64,000 nucleotides of DNA. Origin: Melastoma dodecandrum. Taxonomy: Eukaryota; Streptophyta; Magnoliopsida; Myrtales; Melastomataceae. This document shows positions 34,501 through 49,095 of the stretch, piece after piece; position 1 is the first letter of the stretch; the number at the start of each line of letters is the position of its first letter. The stretch lies in NCBI GenBank assembly GCA_029817715.1, contig JARUPY010000271.1, positions 744,001-808,000 of the forward strand, in the 5' to 3' direction. Made by a program: the position numbers and the translations under genes. Under the pieces are notes generated by a model, which saw nothing but the letters and a program-made list of their open reading frames with translations, did not search any database and was not told where the DNA came from.

Positions 34501-36576
34501 TTTTTATTTGATGTATTTGCTTGTTTCATGGCAAACATTCTTAGATGGTTTAGCAATGTCTATTTTGTTCTTGGCATGTCCTGATTATGTCCCGTGTGAT
34601 TTGCAGTGAAAATGCTGAACCTGTGAAAAGAATTTTCGGTGTAGAACTTGTCAGTAGGTACTGATTTTTTTTTTTTTGAAGTGATAAATTCACATGGTCA
34701 TCTTACTCTTCAAGGCTCAAATCACTTTGCAATGCATTCACTGGTTTCTTGGTGAGGATATAGGATACACTGCCAAGAAAGTGGGGAGGAAAGTTCGGAA
34801 GCTGAGACCGTATATTCTCTCAAATGTCATATCTCACAAGAAGTTAACCATCTACATGAAGGGCTGAGACATGTAAGTAAAGATAAATTGTGCTAGATGA
34901 CCTTTTGGTGCACTGTTCAATGACCTTTTGTAGATTTTTGAATTCTATTAACACATTTGATACAGGTCAGTATTTGCTTATTTGATTGTCTTCATCTAAT
35001 TCCAATGCAATAGCCATAAGGATAAGAAAATAGCAATTGAATAGCTCAAGAAATTTTTTAAGAAATTTTCAACTTGAGACATGATATGTTCTTGCACACA
35101 TGGATACTTTAGGGGTTGAAATCAGAGTTGGAGAAGGCATCCCCCTCTCTCGGTAGGAGTGCTATCTACTTAAAAGAGTCTCGGATTAATGGATTACCGA
35201 GGTACACGGGGAGTATTTTATCTTTTTTGTTCTGTGATCTAACTTAAAAAGGTGTGCTTTAGACATGAATGTGCCTTCCAGGTTGTGCCTTTTCTTCTTT
35301 CGTGTCGTGTTGCTTATCTTCACAAGCTTTATTTTCAGATACTTGACGGTTCAATTTGTCCGCTTTTTCTGGAAAAGGGAATCAAATCAGAAGGCTAAAA
35401 TTTTGAGGGTAAGCTGCCTGGTTATTTAGCGTAAGTCTTTCTCCATTCAAATAACTCAGCTGGCCTTTGGAAAAGCAACTAATTTTTCCAGAAAACGTGG
35501 AAGTTCTCAACTGTCTTCAATTCTTAGATGAATTTTGTGCATTGTTATTATTATTAAAATTATTTATATTATTTTGTTTTCAGAAAGTAGACTACCCTTT
35601 AGAGTTGGATGTCTATGATTTTTGTTCAGATATGCTGAGGAAAAAGCTGGAGTCTCCTCGCCAGGTTTCTCTCCGTGAAATGCGAGAACCTTGATGCCAT
35701 CATCAGTTGTTCTGTACCAACGTTGATAACATCTTTCTTCTTTTGTCTTCACCAATCATCACACAGATTCTCAGGGAGGAGGAAGGAAGAAAGGCCGGCT
35801 TGAAAGCTCAAGAGAAGACCCCAGCTTCGAGGGATGGTGATGTCAAGATGGCTGATGCTGAGGTGCTATCTATTGTTTGATCAAAGTTTCTCTGTAAACA
35901 TTAGCTCCATCCTTTTTTTTTCTGCTAGTTGTGGACGATTGTAATATTTTGATTAATAACAGGCTTCCTCACCCATAAATGGAGGGTCATCCTCAGCCAC
36001 CTCTCAAGAAGGTATGCATTTATTTCCTTCTTTTATGTTTACTTATAAAACCAGTTGAATTAAGTTGGTCCATATTTCTGTTTCTTTTATAACATAAGCA
36101 TAGGAATAAGTCCCTCCCACTAAAGTTGCCTTATGTATCTCAGTTCAGGAGAAACAGTTAACTGGAATCTACGATTTGGTTGCTGTGCTTACTCACAAGG
36201 GCAGGAGTGCTGATTCAGGCCATTATGTTGCTTGGGTTAAGCAAGAAAATGGTTTGTCCCTACTGGCCTATTATTTTCGCTACGCCCCTTTTAACCCAGT
36301 TGCTTTAGTTGAACTATTGGAGGGTAATTCTTGGTCTTAGGAAAGTGGATTGAATTTGACGACGACAATCCTATTCCTCAGCGGGAAGAGGACATTGTGA
36401 AGCTATCCGGAGGAGGTTAGTTGAAGCACTCTTTTCACCTCATTCTCTGCTGTTGTGCCGCACACACGCATGTTTTACCGAGCAAATCCTGAAATATTTC
36501 CTCTTCTTTTCCACTGTCAGGCGACTGGCACATGGCGTACATCTGCATGTACAAGGCTCGCGTCATTGAGGCATAA
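31513..36576 (+). CDS. UBP6: Ubiquitin carboxyl-terminal hydrolase 6/7 (USP14-like)
   Basis: Proteasome-associated deubiquitinase that trims ubiquitin from substrates docked on the 19S particle. It is the plant counterpart of USP14/Ubp6. Eighteen coding exons give 479 aa (Arabidopsis UBP6 is about 480). Exon 1 is only 10 nt (31513-31522, ATGCTTAAAG) and splices to 32032. This yields MLKVTVKWQK, the normal UBP6 N-terminus. The ubiquitin-like domain covers residues 1-75 (LYDLTGVPPERQKIMVKGG). The Cys box is GLFNLGNTCYMNSTIQ, followed by FMQQDAEECW and the His box YDLVAVLTHKGRSADSGHYV. The C-terminal exons end MAYICMYKARVIEA at 36574-36576. Other exons begin at 32284, 32615, 33458, 33661, 33874, 34029, 34607, 34764, 35113, 35339, 35584, 35767, 35963, 36144, 36341 and 36521. 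All phases close. UBP6 and UBP7 are close paralogues and I cannot separate them. Confidence 0.93.
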
Positions 36577-38387
36577 TTACTCAATTCATTCTCTCGAGGC
36601 TCATTGTCGAACTGACACTATCTGTCCATTTAAATGACAGAAGGTATGCTTCTTCATGTCTCGGACCAGTGGATTGGATAGTGTACAATTCCCTTTTCTT
36701 TTTAAATACTTTTGTTATACCTCTTGGCTGAAGGTGTCGCCATGATTTACATATGATGTGATTTGAGTCGCAGACCTTGAAAGACACTCATTTACATCAA
36801 ACTTCTGCGTGAACTGGCTGTTTCCGTGTATCTGGGTCAGTGTCAATAAGGTTGTCGACGACAGGTACCTTCGTTTGATTTGTCGAGGAAAGCTAAAGCC
36901 AAAGCCATTCCCCACAACTCCCCGCACAGGAGATTACTTAGGGGGGCATGTGTTGTTGTGATCAGCCTGAAAGATTCTCCTATCCCCGAGTGTTCCCTTG
37001 GCTTGGAGATGCCTCGCTTGGTTCTATTCTGCAGTCACCCCCGGATGAAGCGAACTCCAATCAGCCATGTGGATGTGTGTATAGAGTTTCTCTTGCATCA
37101 TCAACTGCCCTTGAAATGGGTGGAATCCTTATCATTGCATCAATCTGTCCCCATGTCTGGACAACCTTCTCCTTCTTTTGTTTTCTTGTCAGCGTTGGAC
37201 CAGTCAATGTCAGCTAGCGAGGGGACGACCAAGATCAAAATAAATAAATAAATAAATAAAAATTATTAAAATCCCAAAAGATGCAAAAAACGACTACCCC
37301 TCTCCCTCTCCCAATATCTTCTCCTGGCTATGGACATGGCATTCATTCATCCAACTATGAGTAGGTGATTGTGATGTCCAAAGTATTCAGAAAACCGATG
37401 AGATTTTGTCCCCCCGCCCCCCTCCTCTGATGCCATTCTTCTGCAAAATAATAATAATAAAATGAATGGACGTCAATGGTGACACCATTCCCTGTAGCCT
37501 TTTTCACCCTAAGCTAAGGAAAAACGAAACTAAAAGGAGACGATTCTACTACCACCCCAGATTGACCCAGTTTGGATCTGTCAATTAATAATCAAATGGA
37601 AAGTGTCCTTTTTAACTTATGCATCACATCACTTTGCACATATACTGGATTTATATTCCCAATAAGGCCCACTAAACCGACTCTTCTTTCCAGAGTTCAC
37701 ACTGGATTCACAGAATATGAAATTAATGATAATAATCAATCAATAATAATAATAATAATGATCCAAAAAAACAACAAGACTTCCTTGCTTTCCCCCTCCA
37801 GAACATGTATATATATATTCTTTTTCTTTTGGAATTAAGCTACAAATTTAACCCTCTTAAGAAGACCTAGTGGAACTAGAACAAGAAAAAGTGTTATTAG
37901 AACATCACCACCACCATCATCATCCCCTTCTTCGGTAAAAGAAAAGGAAAAGAAATTAAATCAAATCCCAATTCCTCCTTTTCCTTCTTTTTTTGGACTC
38001 CAACCCAGAAAGAAGATCTTACGACAGAAGAGCAGCTGCACCACCTTCCTGATCTCATTATGCAACATATCATGAAAAACCAAAACCCCAGGGGTGAAGA
38101 GGTAGAGAGAAGGGATAAAAGAAAAGAGATGAGAGCTGCCAGCCCATGTCGGGGTCCCTTACTGATTTGGAGCACGTTAGAGGTGCTTGGGCGGGGAAGT
38201 GCAGTGCGGAGTAGTTGTCTGAGGAGATTTGGAGGGTGCTACTGAACCTAATGGCTAAACGGTCCAGAGTGACCTGATTTCCAATCCTTGAGTTTGTCCG
38301 AAAGGAGAAGCCTCTTCTATCATTGTCGTCGTTGGAAACCAAAAAGGCTTTTACAACCATGTGAGGCCGTCTCAGAGGGTGGTCCTC
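36577..38387. other. Convergent intergenic region
   Basis: About 1.8 kb between the UBP6 and PP2A-B stop codons. It contains an AAAT microsatellite at about 37239-37262, short AAT runs near 37450 and 37742-37758, and probable 3' UTRs at both ends. The frame 36880-37251 shows no domain. Confidence 0.5.
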
Positions 38388-41300
38388 TTATGCGTAGTAC
38401 ATGTACAGGCTATTCGCGGCTGCGCAAGCTATTGAGTTCTCCGTCGGGTGCCACGCAAGGTGCAGCAACTTCGTTGTCGAGTCAATGGAGTTTCCATTAG
38501 CATCAACGCTTGGGCTTTCGGCGCCTGTTGTTTCCTCAAAAGAGAATGCATGCATCATTTGCATGAGATGGCAAAACAAAATTGAATGGATGATGACGGT
38601 AACTACACTGCCGGTTACAAGAAAGAGTATATAAAGAAGCTTCCCTGACTGACCTCGTCTCACAACGCGTGTAATGCTGCTCAGAGATCTGGAAGGCCTT
38701 GACTGAGCAGGAACTTGTCTCCTATCAGAAATAAATAATGTGATCAGGGAGCCGTTCAAACTTAGTGTCTAAACCAATCAAGTGATTCAAGGTGGTCGTG
38801 AAAACTTAGACATACCTCATTGGATTTTTACTGGCTTCCAATGTTGTTGCTTCTGAACTCCCATTCGCATAACTAAAAACGCGAAACAGATTGCTGGAAA
38901 CAAACAAGAAAATTTTCATGAACTGGCCAGAGAACTTCAATTAACGAAACTGATGGACTACACTCTCCGAGCAGACAATACCTGTATGAACCTGTAGCCA
39001 CTCTCATGCCATCACCACTTAGACAACATTCGAATTTATCAAATATAGAATCGTTCTCGTATAAATCACAGAGCTGAATACAACATATGAAAGCAATGTC
39101 AGATTCAAGACCGTGGATCATAAATGTACTGGTCTAGAGAGATGAGGCAAAGTACAACCTTCGGCCTTAAGTACTCATGAACCTGGAAGGTAGCCACAGG
39201 ACCTGAGTCCATATTGACATCCCATAACTGGTAAAACAAGAATTCAAATTTTAATCATCAGAAGAAGATGAAACAACAGTTACGCAGCTGGGCAAAAATA
39301 AGACAGGTCATCCTAGTAGCAGAAGCAACTTTCAACTCTCTTCAAGTTAGTCCAGGCATACGAGAGAAACAAAATTCATCCTACTCCTGATTAAGAGATC
39401 GAAAAACTCGTGTCCGAAACTCTTTTATGTGGTAGTGCCTCCAATGGTGGAATTTTTAGAAGGCCGGAGTTCTATAAATAAGTTGCTGAAAAATGAACTA
39501 CTTCCTAAAAAACATAACAGAGAAGTAAGAAAAGCATAAATATCAACCTTCAGAGTCATGTAGTCACGACTTAGTATATGTCTGCCATCTTTAGCGAACT
39601 TTATATCCGAAACCGAAGCAATTATCTCGGTAAAGAATGATTTAGTTCCAGATTGTTCTTGTTCCTCAAATCTGTATATGGCCAAAAAAAAAAAAACAGA
39701 TAAGATAGTAGCACAACTCTATTCTTGCACAAAGCAATAACTTGAAGATAAAACCATGACACTCTTGCAAGAATTCTCAGATGAAAGTCAATAATTGTAG
39801 AGCACCAGTCTCGTTTTGGACTTCGAATCTAAAGGACAGACATCCTGAGTGAACCATGCAACTTACATTTTAGCATGAGAATCACAAAGAGCCGATTGCC
39901 GCAAATCAATGAGTCGAATGCAACCCTTTGAACTGCTGTACGCTAACATGTTACACTGTGTCGGGTGAAATTCTGCTGATGTTATCACCTCTGTAATGAC
40001 CAATGCAAACGTCAGAGTGAATTGAACATCAAAATGGAAGACTAATAACTTGAGCTAAACAACACTCAAGCATTAACCAAAAAGGAAGGGTGTAGCCTAT
40101 TCATCTCCATCTATACCACCATGCTCTGTGCTGTCATAGAAAATTTTTATGTCGAGACAGGACAAAGTCTCAATATGCTAGCTAAATGATTACTGGCAAA
40201 TGGATAATTGCATTTCATCAACTTCCAAAATCCAGTGGAGTTGTCTCCAAAGAATATAATGAAAGGATAGCACTGACAAAAAAAGGAAATCTGTTTATTT
40301 GTGATCCCATATCCTCCCTTCTAATGTTGTCTGGCATTCTTTCAGGGGTTTTGGAGTTCTAATGTCATCATCAGTTGAACAACGTCGCACACTGATGATG
40401 TACTTGCAACAACAGAAGGTCTCAACCATCCCCAAAGAAATTATGAAAATAAAGCATATCCCACAAGGACGAGACAAAAGAAATTGATTACGAAAGGTGT
40501 GCTGACAATCTTGTTGATTTGATATATCATATATGTAACAACAGGTTTAGGAGCTGCATCCCCAAATGAAATCCCTAAATCCAGCAAAAGAAGGGAAAAC
40601 ACATCCAACTTTGACCTCACCAAGAAGTACAACAACACCATGAGAATGACAAAGCTTACCAGTTAAGTCCTCCATGTTTGCTGGCTTCACATCAACAATG
40701 TTAAAACTCTGATTGCTAATTTCCAAGTTCCAGAGATTTATACGCAGATCATCCGCAGATATAAAGGTTTCTCCATCACTGCACATCATGATGCATGATT
40801 GAGTAAAGACATGCAGAAATGGCACCAAAAGATTACTCTAATCACTACAACAAGTCTGCAACTGAACCTAAACGACCTGCTAGCATCCACTTAGGGCATC
40901 GAGAACAAATATTTTAATCGGAAAACACAAGAACTTGTTGAAGGATCCACCCCAACCACTCAAAGCCATAAAATAAATCGAAAATTCCAAATTCAAGGGC
41001 AAGTTGAGTTCATGTTGATAAGGATACCTATTATTTGAGATTGAGTTGATATGATAATCATGAGCATGTGCATACACCCTTCGGCATCTGGCTATCAGAC
41101 TTGCCTCGAGACTAGTGACCTGAAGAAACACAGAACAGCTTCATATATTGATTAAAAAACAGCTAAAACACCAAGAAATGGGGCATACCAAGCATGGAAA
41201 GATAAAAAAATGTTCTCAAAAGAAGTAATCTTGAACGGACAGCTTAAAAAACCCATGTCTTCTAGATCTCTGCATTTCATTTGGTGCAACAGTCTAGCTT

Positions 41301-43548
41301 AAGACAAACAAAACTTCAATAAATCTGCACATTATGTGTCTTCCTAGGATTACAACAAGAGGATCACGAGGCAAGTATAATTACTTCATTTTATATCCCG
41401 AGATTAAAAATAGGCCATGGTTGTGATTGATGAAAGAAGCTCATTTGGAAACACTCAATAATTCAGAGAAAGGAAATAATGGCATTTTTACTCTTGGTCT
41501 ATACGATAAAGTGAGAACTGATGGTGTCAGCTGCTGAAAAGAGAACTGATGGCGTGAAAAAATTACCACGGGCAAACGAAGAGAAGGAATGCCTCCTTGT
41601 GGGAATGAGAGGTCATTGCTTGCATACTCAGAGGATCTATCTGACGATACTCCATTGGCCAGGAGTGGTTTTGAAATGCCAGAATTGCTTGAAGTACCAA
41701 TAGTTCCATTTCTCAAAGCTTTTGAGGGGTCCATGTTCATCTCAGAAATCTTTTTTATCTTCTTTTCCTGGACCTAATAAAACTCAAAAGGCATACATAC
41801 ATATATTAAAAGATCAGTGCTTAGTGATGCCCAATATACATATATCCAAAAATCTTAAATCCTATGTTAAGTACAAAAATGCAACTCCAAGAAGATATGA
41901 ACCCTCTACAAACCTACGCAACATCAACATTCAAATTATACAACAAAGCATATATTGAAAATTAAGATCCAATTCTTCTCAGAGTGTTGACCCTAAGGGG
42001 TGCTTTCACCTCCTGACAATAGTCCCTCGGCTGCAAACATACAACTCACAAAGATGCCAGACGTTCAAAGAATCTTGCTGCCAATTCACTGTTTATAAGT
42101 ACATAAATCAGCTTCCATGACTATACTGACAGCTTTTAATTGGATCACTGTGCCTTCTTTACAGATGCAAAAGGAAACCATGTTAAACACGTACATTGGG
42201 AATAAGTGAAGCTACAATGTGCTTTCATCTTACCTTCCAAAATTTAATAGTTTTATCGTTAGTTGAAAGGAGAAAGAGTGCGCTGTTAGCTGTTTGGCAC
42301 CATCTAATTTTATTGATTTTCTCCTCTATCTCCAAGCTCTTCAAATAATCAAACTGGCCATACAAAAATAAGTATTATTATTAGATGAAAGTGATGAAAA
42401 AAATGTTAGAATCATTCCCACCATGAAGAAACTTCAACAAATATTTCACCTCAGGCTCGTGGCTCTGAAATTCTGTCTTGTAACGAAACTCCGGATGCCT
42501 ATTGACGGCATGTTCCATCCTTTCCAGATCCCTTCTGGAACCACCCACCTAAGAGGGCAACATTTCAAGAACTCATCATTGCAGACCTAAGAACCAACAA
42601 GTAGAGAGAGGGATCACGTACATCCTTAGTATCTGTCCTTTCAAACAGAACTACTCTACCACCTCTATCACCAGTGGCGAGATGGTCGCCGCTTTTATCG
42701 AACTCAATTGCCGATATGATATCAACTGCATGGCAAGAATAAACCCGTCATTGTTCCATGAAGCAAGACAAAATGTATACATTACACCAAAATCGGTTGG
42801 AACCTAAGAACCTTCCAACGACCAATCTCACCGTGGCACCGTGCGCATGCAACTCTAAAGAAAAAATGATATTGCAACTAAGAGAATTCTAATATCATAT
42901 CATGGTGTGCATCTGGAAACACAACAGAAGAAGTGCTGGAGAGCCCTTGACAGCTGGCAGTTATCCCTCGACAAGACCCATAGCCAAAACATGGAAATGT
43001 AAAGTGCACAATAAACCACTTAGCACTAACATTCTAACATTATCCCAGAAAGCCAACAAACAAGCAGGCAAACTTTTCCAAATAAGGAGTGATATGCACC
43101 AAGAGAGGAGGGCAAATGCTACAAAGAAAGTTAGCCACTTTGAGATCACCCCAGCCTCTAAGCAAGAGGATCTAGTTCAATAACGACTATCAAGATCTGA
43201 AACTCAATTACAATCCCTAAACTGAAACAAACCCAAGCAAACTCTGTCCCTCCAACTACATCCATCTTATCCTATGACAAGGCACCAAATCCACCACACC
43301 CATCCCAACCTAAACCTGCCACATATAACAGCACTAAACCTATCATTATCCCCTCGCAAACTCTACAGAAAATCAACGAGATCCAAAAAATATCCAACCC
43401 CCATCGAAACAAAACTCCATTTACCTTCCTGGATTTCTTCGCCCGCCGTACGCTCCCCGAAGACCTGCGCGAATTTCCACTCAAGCGGCTGCGGCGAACC
43501 AGACGCTGCGGACCTTCCGTCCACAACAGCATCGTCTCCCCCGCTCAT
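38388..43548 (-). CDS. PP2A regulatory subunit B55
   Basis: WD40 regulatory B subunit of protein phosphatase 2A. It selects substrates for the A/C core and, in plants, acts in brassinosteroid, auxin and stress signalling. Fourteen exons on the minus strand give 518 aa (plant B55 is about 510): 43548-43425, 42725-42622, 42548-42450, 42353-42234, 41773-41567, 41119-41028, 40778-40660, 39990-39867, 39671-39548, 39227-39159, 39073-38982, 38893-38816, 38721-38654, 38524-38388. Hallmark stretches are EYxxAEF-type blades such as [72 protein letters not shown] and [19 protein letters not shown] variable serine/asparagine-rich loop (residues ~165-215) is normal in plant members. All exon phases agree. 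Alpha versus beta type is not resolved. Confidence 0.95.
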
Positions 43549-46500
43549 TTCCACCCTCGACCCCTTCCTTAAAAAAACCCCGAACTCACGATTTCCAACC
43601 CCCGGCAATCAACCGCAAAAGGAAAATCAATCTGGTCACGAGATCATCGCTCCTAACACCTCCAGAAACACACAAAAAGAATCACCGCATCCCCGACACA
43701 AACAACAGACCCACAACAGATTCGACCATTGACGGGCGGGGGAAAAAGCAAATTCCTCGATTTAGGGGTTGTGGGTCGATCGAAGGAGTCCGATTGAGAG
43801 TGCATAAAGGGACAAAAACCCACAAAACAAAAACCAATCTTTCACCCCAAAAACAAAGGACTGGGAACCGAATTGGGGGTTTGCAATTTTTTAATATTTG
43901 GTTACCCTTTTGTTTCCTTTTATTTTTCTTTTCCTCAGTGGGGGTGTCTCTGTGTGGGTGTTCGTTCGAGTCTTGGATGGGGTACGAAAATGAGAAAAGA
44001 GAAGGTGAAAAACAAGAGTTGGCTCGGTCGGGGGAAGTGGAGATTTTCGGGAGGAAATTGTAGGAATCGACTGGTCGAATAGTGTTAAAACCAAGCCGAT
44101 CGTGAAAGGGAGAGGGAAATAACTAAAAAAAAGAAAACAAAGCGGGGAAGAAGACGATAGACAGACAGACGGACGGAAGGTTCTCTTTCTATCTATCAAT
44201 CTTTTTCATCCTCAGCCCTAACAAGCCCGCATCCTCCTCCTTGTTCTCCTCGTCGTCACGATTTTTATGTCCGAAAATTGGATTTTAGTTGGGTCGGGGA
44301 GAAAGAATTATTACTTGATTGGTGGATAAGGGAGGGAGAGTGACTCCGTGAAAGGCGGTGGTCACATCTCTCCCTCCCTCACTCTCGGATTGAATCACTT
44401 GGAACTTTGTTTCGATATTATAAAAAATTAATTAATAAAAGATTATCAAATATGCCCCGGACTTCATCGGGACGGTCGATAGATGTCACGTACGTAATTC
44501 GTTGTCCTAAAATGGTATTATTATTATTAGTAAGTAACAAACGAATGAATCTCATGTTAACGGTCGCATTCGTCCTTTCCGCCCCTTCTTCATTCCCGCC
44601 CTAGCGACAGGGGGCGGTTCTTTTTGTTCGTTAGTTAAAGTGTAAGGGTTAATCTGATCTTGTTCGGACTATTAATAATGCTAAAATTAATACAAAAAAA
44701 AAATTGGAAAAATGTAAATCGTCCTGTCCTGACATAATTTGGGAACTGCTTCAGGACAAAAAAAAATTGCCACGTCACCGGGTCTAGCTAAACCACCATA
44801 ACACAGGTTTATTACTCGGTAGCGGAAATTCAAGCCCCGGAAGAGCCGCTGCGTGGATTGTGGGCCAATTTAATTTCCTAGACGGTCCAAAAATCAAATC
44901 CACAACGCACGGGGCTCATCCTGCTCCTGGTGGACCGTTATTATCGAGAATTAGCAAATCATTTGGGCCCTCACGTGTACACCAAATAAACTTCAGTCCC
45001 ACGGAAATTTCGAAAATCATATTAAGACGTTTTTTTATTTTTTATTTTTTAAAATTAAATTTATAAAGTTACGCTTACTTCTTAAGGGGTTTTATGAAGT
45101 CAAACTTTATAATTCCGATTTCGAAATAATTTTGGAATTTCAAAACCGTTTACCTTTTTTATAAATTCTTTTTTCCTTATTTTTGCACTTTTTCTTGTGT
45201 AACTTCGCCGTCACGTGGTGGGGGAACCCTTTTGGAGCCGAGATGACTCTCCAATGTAACAATAGAACTCCATGAATAATTTGTACTATGATATAAATAA
45301 CTTAAGTTTATGACTTTACTTTTGGACTAAATTTCTCCTTTATCAACGACTTATTTTGGACATGTGATGTCCGCCGCGTCTTCGTTAACAGCCAAAAATG
45401 TGCACGGCTCCCGTCAATGCCACATCAGCATGGGACCTAACTAACGTTGTCTAAAAACATTACAACAAAATTTAGGGACATATATAAATATCAAAATAAG
45501 TTGGACAAAATTAAAAAAAAAAATTGTCCTAAAAAAAGTTGGCCCTCGGCCCCGGACGACATTTAGGAATGAAGGCCTGATTGGCCCATTAGTTTTGATC
45601 GTAACAGAGTCTAGACCGACCCCCATTTTGTACTAAGCCAACGTATGAGCAGGTAGGAGAGCTTTGTTTCGTAATCGAGAAATTATTTCATGAAACGTGG
45701 GAATAATTTATCACAACTAATTCGGTGTTGGTAACGAAAAGTGTGGAACTCGGTATTACATCGTGTTTAACTCTAACAGAAAGAACTCGATATTTCAAAC
45801 ACTTAATTATTTCACGAATTTTAAAAAATACTACGAATTATTTTATCTACGAACACATATGTCATGCGTTCTAATACAATAGAAATCGTTCGAAGAGTTG
45901 AAAAAATAAAATAAAATTTTTAATGACCAAAATTACTGACATAACCTTTTGATGGGGGTACACATAATATTAACACAAGGTCCCCCACGTGATAATATTA
46001 AGGAAATCTAATACTATGATTCGATGGAACATGTTAAATTAGAGTACGAAACGCTTTGATTATTAGGCATGTGTTGGGACTTGTTTAAATTAGAACATAT
46101 ACTTACATAAATCATAGTCATTCCTCGAAAGGAAATTAAAAAAATAAAAAATAACCAGTCGCCGAACATCTTTTGATTGATTTGATTTTGTCACGTTCGG
46201 ACAACAGTAGTTCGCGTGTGGGATGTTGATTGACGCTGTCTGTCTTCATGGTGGAGTGGAGTCGTAATCACGGCCGATTCGAAATGTTAGTAGACCATCC
46301 CAAAAAATTAAATCCAAAGGAGACCATGCTTATTCACACACCTAATTAAATTACCTGCCAATAATGGGGTAAGAAAAAAAAATGGGAAATATTTTTCTTG
46401 GGCCCGTTTTATGTTTCGAAGCGAATAAAATTAAACAGAAAACAGGATGGAAGGCCCGGTCCAAAGATTCAAGAACAGCACGGAAAGCAAGGAAGCAAAC

Positions 46501-47799
46501 CAATAATTTCCCCATTTTTTGGGGAACGGTGAGATTGCGACCGACACGTGTTGGTGTGGGGGGTGGGATTGCGACATGTCATGGCGTCATCACCCATATG
46601 TTGATTGATATATGGGCCGTTTGCATATCTGGAATCATGATAAGAGAAAGGAAAGAGGGGAAACCCCTATTTGATTCTCTCTCTCTCTCTTTTATCTCTT
46701 GTGCAATCAAAAAATGAACGAAACGAGTAACTGATAGAAACAGAAAGCGACGGGTGAATGCGTTTCACGTCGTCGGTCCCCAGGAGTAGCGAAATCTTAG
46801 GAAGATATGTTCGATTTCAACCCCAATCTGTAAAAAGAAATTTTGGCTAATGCGTTCTTCTTCTGTCGTTCATGTGCGCGGTTGACCGCGTCTGTAGGAA
46901 ATAGCAGACGACATCGGCTTACAGACACGGTACGATGTCACATGTAGTAAGTAAAAGTAAAAAAAGTAGGGGGGTGATGTAACACGACTCGTCCTCTCGA
47001 ATCAGGGTTTTGGAAAATGATCTCAACCATAAAGCATTAAATAAGTACACATCTTTTGCCCACATGCATAACATTTGGTACATGCCAAGTGGTGGTGCGG
47101 GTGGAGTCGTCAAATCGACGGGGTCTCGCTAACAACCACACCAAGTCATTGAATTTCTCCTCCCCTCCCTGTGATCGTACCCACTTTTTGGTCTTATTTG
47201 GTCGGAAGGAAAAGGCTGGTTCACCTGATGTCGACTGCACTTTCCTCCTTCCCCCCCCCACACCCCCACACACACACACACGCCACTTCGTTCAAATTTT
47301 ATTCTCACAACTTTTTTTTTCTCTCTTTATTCAAAATAAAGCGGAGAAAACCATTGCTTTTTATTACCCGCCTTTCCCCAAGTCACACAAGCACAACTCA
47401 GACTCGGAAGACCAAAATATCACATTTAATGCACTCCCATCCTTACTGACTTTAATACTCACTCCGTCGTAAGTTGTAATAATTCAATTTAATTTATCAT
47501 TATTATTGTGATTGGTTGTGTGGGAGTGGGACAACGTCCCGATCCTGCTTGACCTCCAAAACAAAGGAAAAGATCTCCCTGACGCTTCACCCTCCTCATC
47601 ATTATTAAATTTGTCATCGTCTTCTGCCACCCAGAAAAAACAATCGCGATTTACCTTTTATAACCCTCTAGGACGCCCCCGTAATTTGAAATTCCAGCCG
47701 TACCCCCTCTGGGGCTATAACTGTAACTTCATCCCCTGCCCCACAGTCCGTCGATGCCATTGCTAAAAAGGCTTTGAGTCGATTCAATCACTGTTCTGC
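43549..47799. other. AT-rich intergenic region
   Basis: About 4.2 kb upstream of the PP2A-B gene. The first 600 bp should hold its promoter and leader. Most of 44400-46400 is AT-rich with no coding signal. There is a CT run at about 46677-46690 and a CA-rich run at about 47262-47280. I looked for inverted termini and saw none clear enough to report. Confidence 0.45.
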
Positions 47800-49095
47800 T
47801 CTCGTATACATTGACTCTTGCCAGCGCTCAGTCACACTTTTCCGGTCGCCGAGAGAAGGTGACTGGTCGTCTGCTCAATGATGGCTCGGTGAAGGGACGG
47901 GAAGAAGGTAAGACTGCAAGTACACTGGGAATTGTTTTTGAAATATTGCTTCCGCCTGAGTTCGAAGCGAAATCTGCCGGTCGTCGCTGTTCTGATGCGG
48001 AATGGCGCCGAGGAGTATGCGCCATAAATAATCGAATCGAATCGAATTTTGATTTCTCCTCCTCGCGCTATTCGCGTAATTTCTGGCTGTGTGGCTCGCG
48101 GTCTTGATTTTTGCCGACTCAGCGGTGGAGAATGGGTCGGGCGTTAAATGCTCTTTCGTCAGGGTTCAGAGGAGCGGGTTTCCCGTGACCTTGACGGGAT
48201 CTTTTTTTTTTTTTGGTCCTTTGCATGCAGGTTTCTGATCCGTCGCGGTGTTTTTTCTTCTCCTCTCGGTTCGTCTCGCTTGTCTCAAGAACAAAGGCGA
48301 CGAACAACAGCGTCGACCGTGCGCCGTGTTTTTGTGGCGAGTGTGTTTTTTTTTTACGCTCCACGCTGTTTCGTTGTTTTGTGACGGTTTTTTGTGTATA
48401 TTATTTTATTCTTCCTCCTGTTGTCTGCATTCTTCTTTCTTTAATTTTCTCTTAATTAATCTTCCCTACTAATTCCGTCATCTGTGTTCCCATGTTTAAT
48501 GGCTCGTAAAATCTGTCATCATGCTGCATTTATGGTTTTACGGTTTCTTGCCTTCTGATTCCGTTGAGGTTCGGGTTAATTGATGCTTCGTTGGGTGTCT
48601 CTTACACCAGACAAGACGGGTCCTCATCGAGTCATCCGGTTTCCATCTTTGGAATCTTGGCTTTTCGTCGGACCGCTGGTTAAAGAGATGCTATCGCCAT
48701 TGTAGGGATGCGAGGTCGGGGGATGTTTCTTGATTATTGGGGGTTATTATTTTCCCGGGTAGCTGTTGAAAAGAAAGCGTCCTTCCTTGCAGTGAAAAGG
48801 GTTTTGACGCTGTACATGTCCTGGAATCCGTCCGCTTTGTGCAGTTTTTGGGCATTTTTATCCGGGTTTAGCATCGTCCGCATGGTCTGCAATTAACTTT
48901 TTATGGCTTGGTATTGAAGGTCAAATCGTGTAGAGGCTGTCCTGTCCTGACAACCTTTTCTTATGACAGGGATAATCCCGTTTGAGTCGAAGGGTCGCGA
49001 GGTTCTTCGTTAGCAAGAAGACTCTGAAGTCTCGGACACGGGCTCCTGGGTTACTCTCTATCCATAATAAGCCGAAGTAAAAACAATTGGTTCCA
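47800..49095 (+). other. Likely long 5' leader/promoter of the USP-kinase gene
   Basis: The sequence before the start at 49096 is pyrimidine-rich and GT-rich from about 48040, as in plant leaders with a first intron. The intron limits are not resolvable by eye. No other gene is seen. Confidence 0.4.

Noticed and set aside
36880..37251. 123-codon plus-strand frame after UBP6
   Set aside because: No domain; lies in probable 3' flanking DNA and runs into an AAAT microsatellite.
49087..49095. Start three codons upstream for the USP-kinase (TTG)
   Set aside because: Not an ATG; ATG 49096 is the first proper start.
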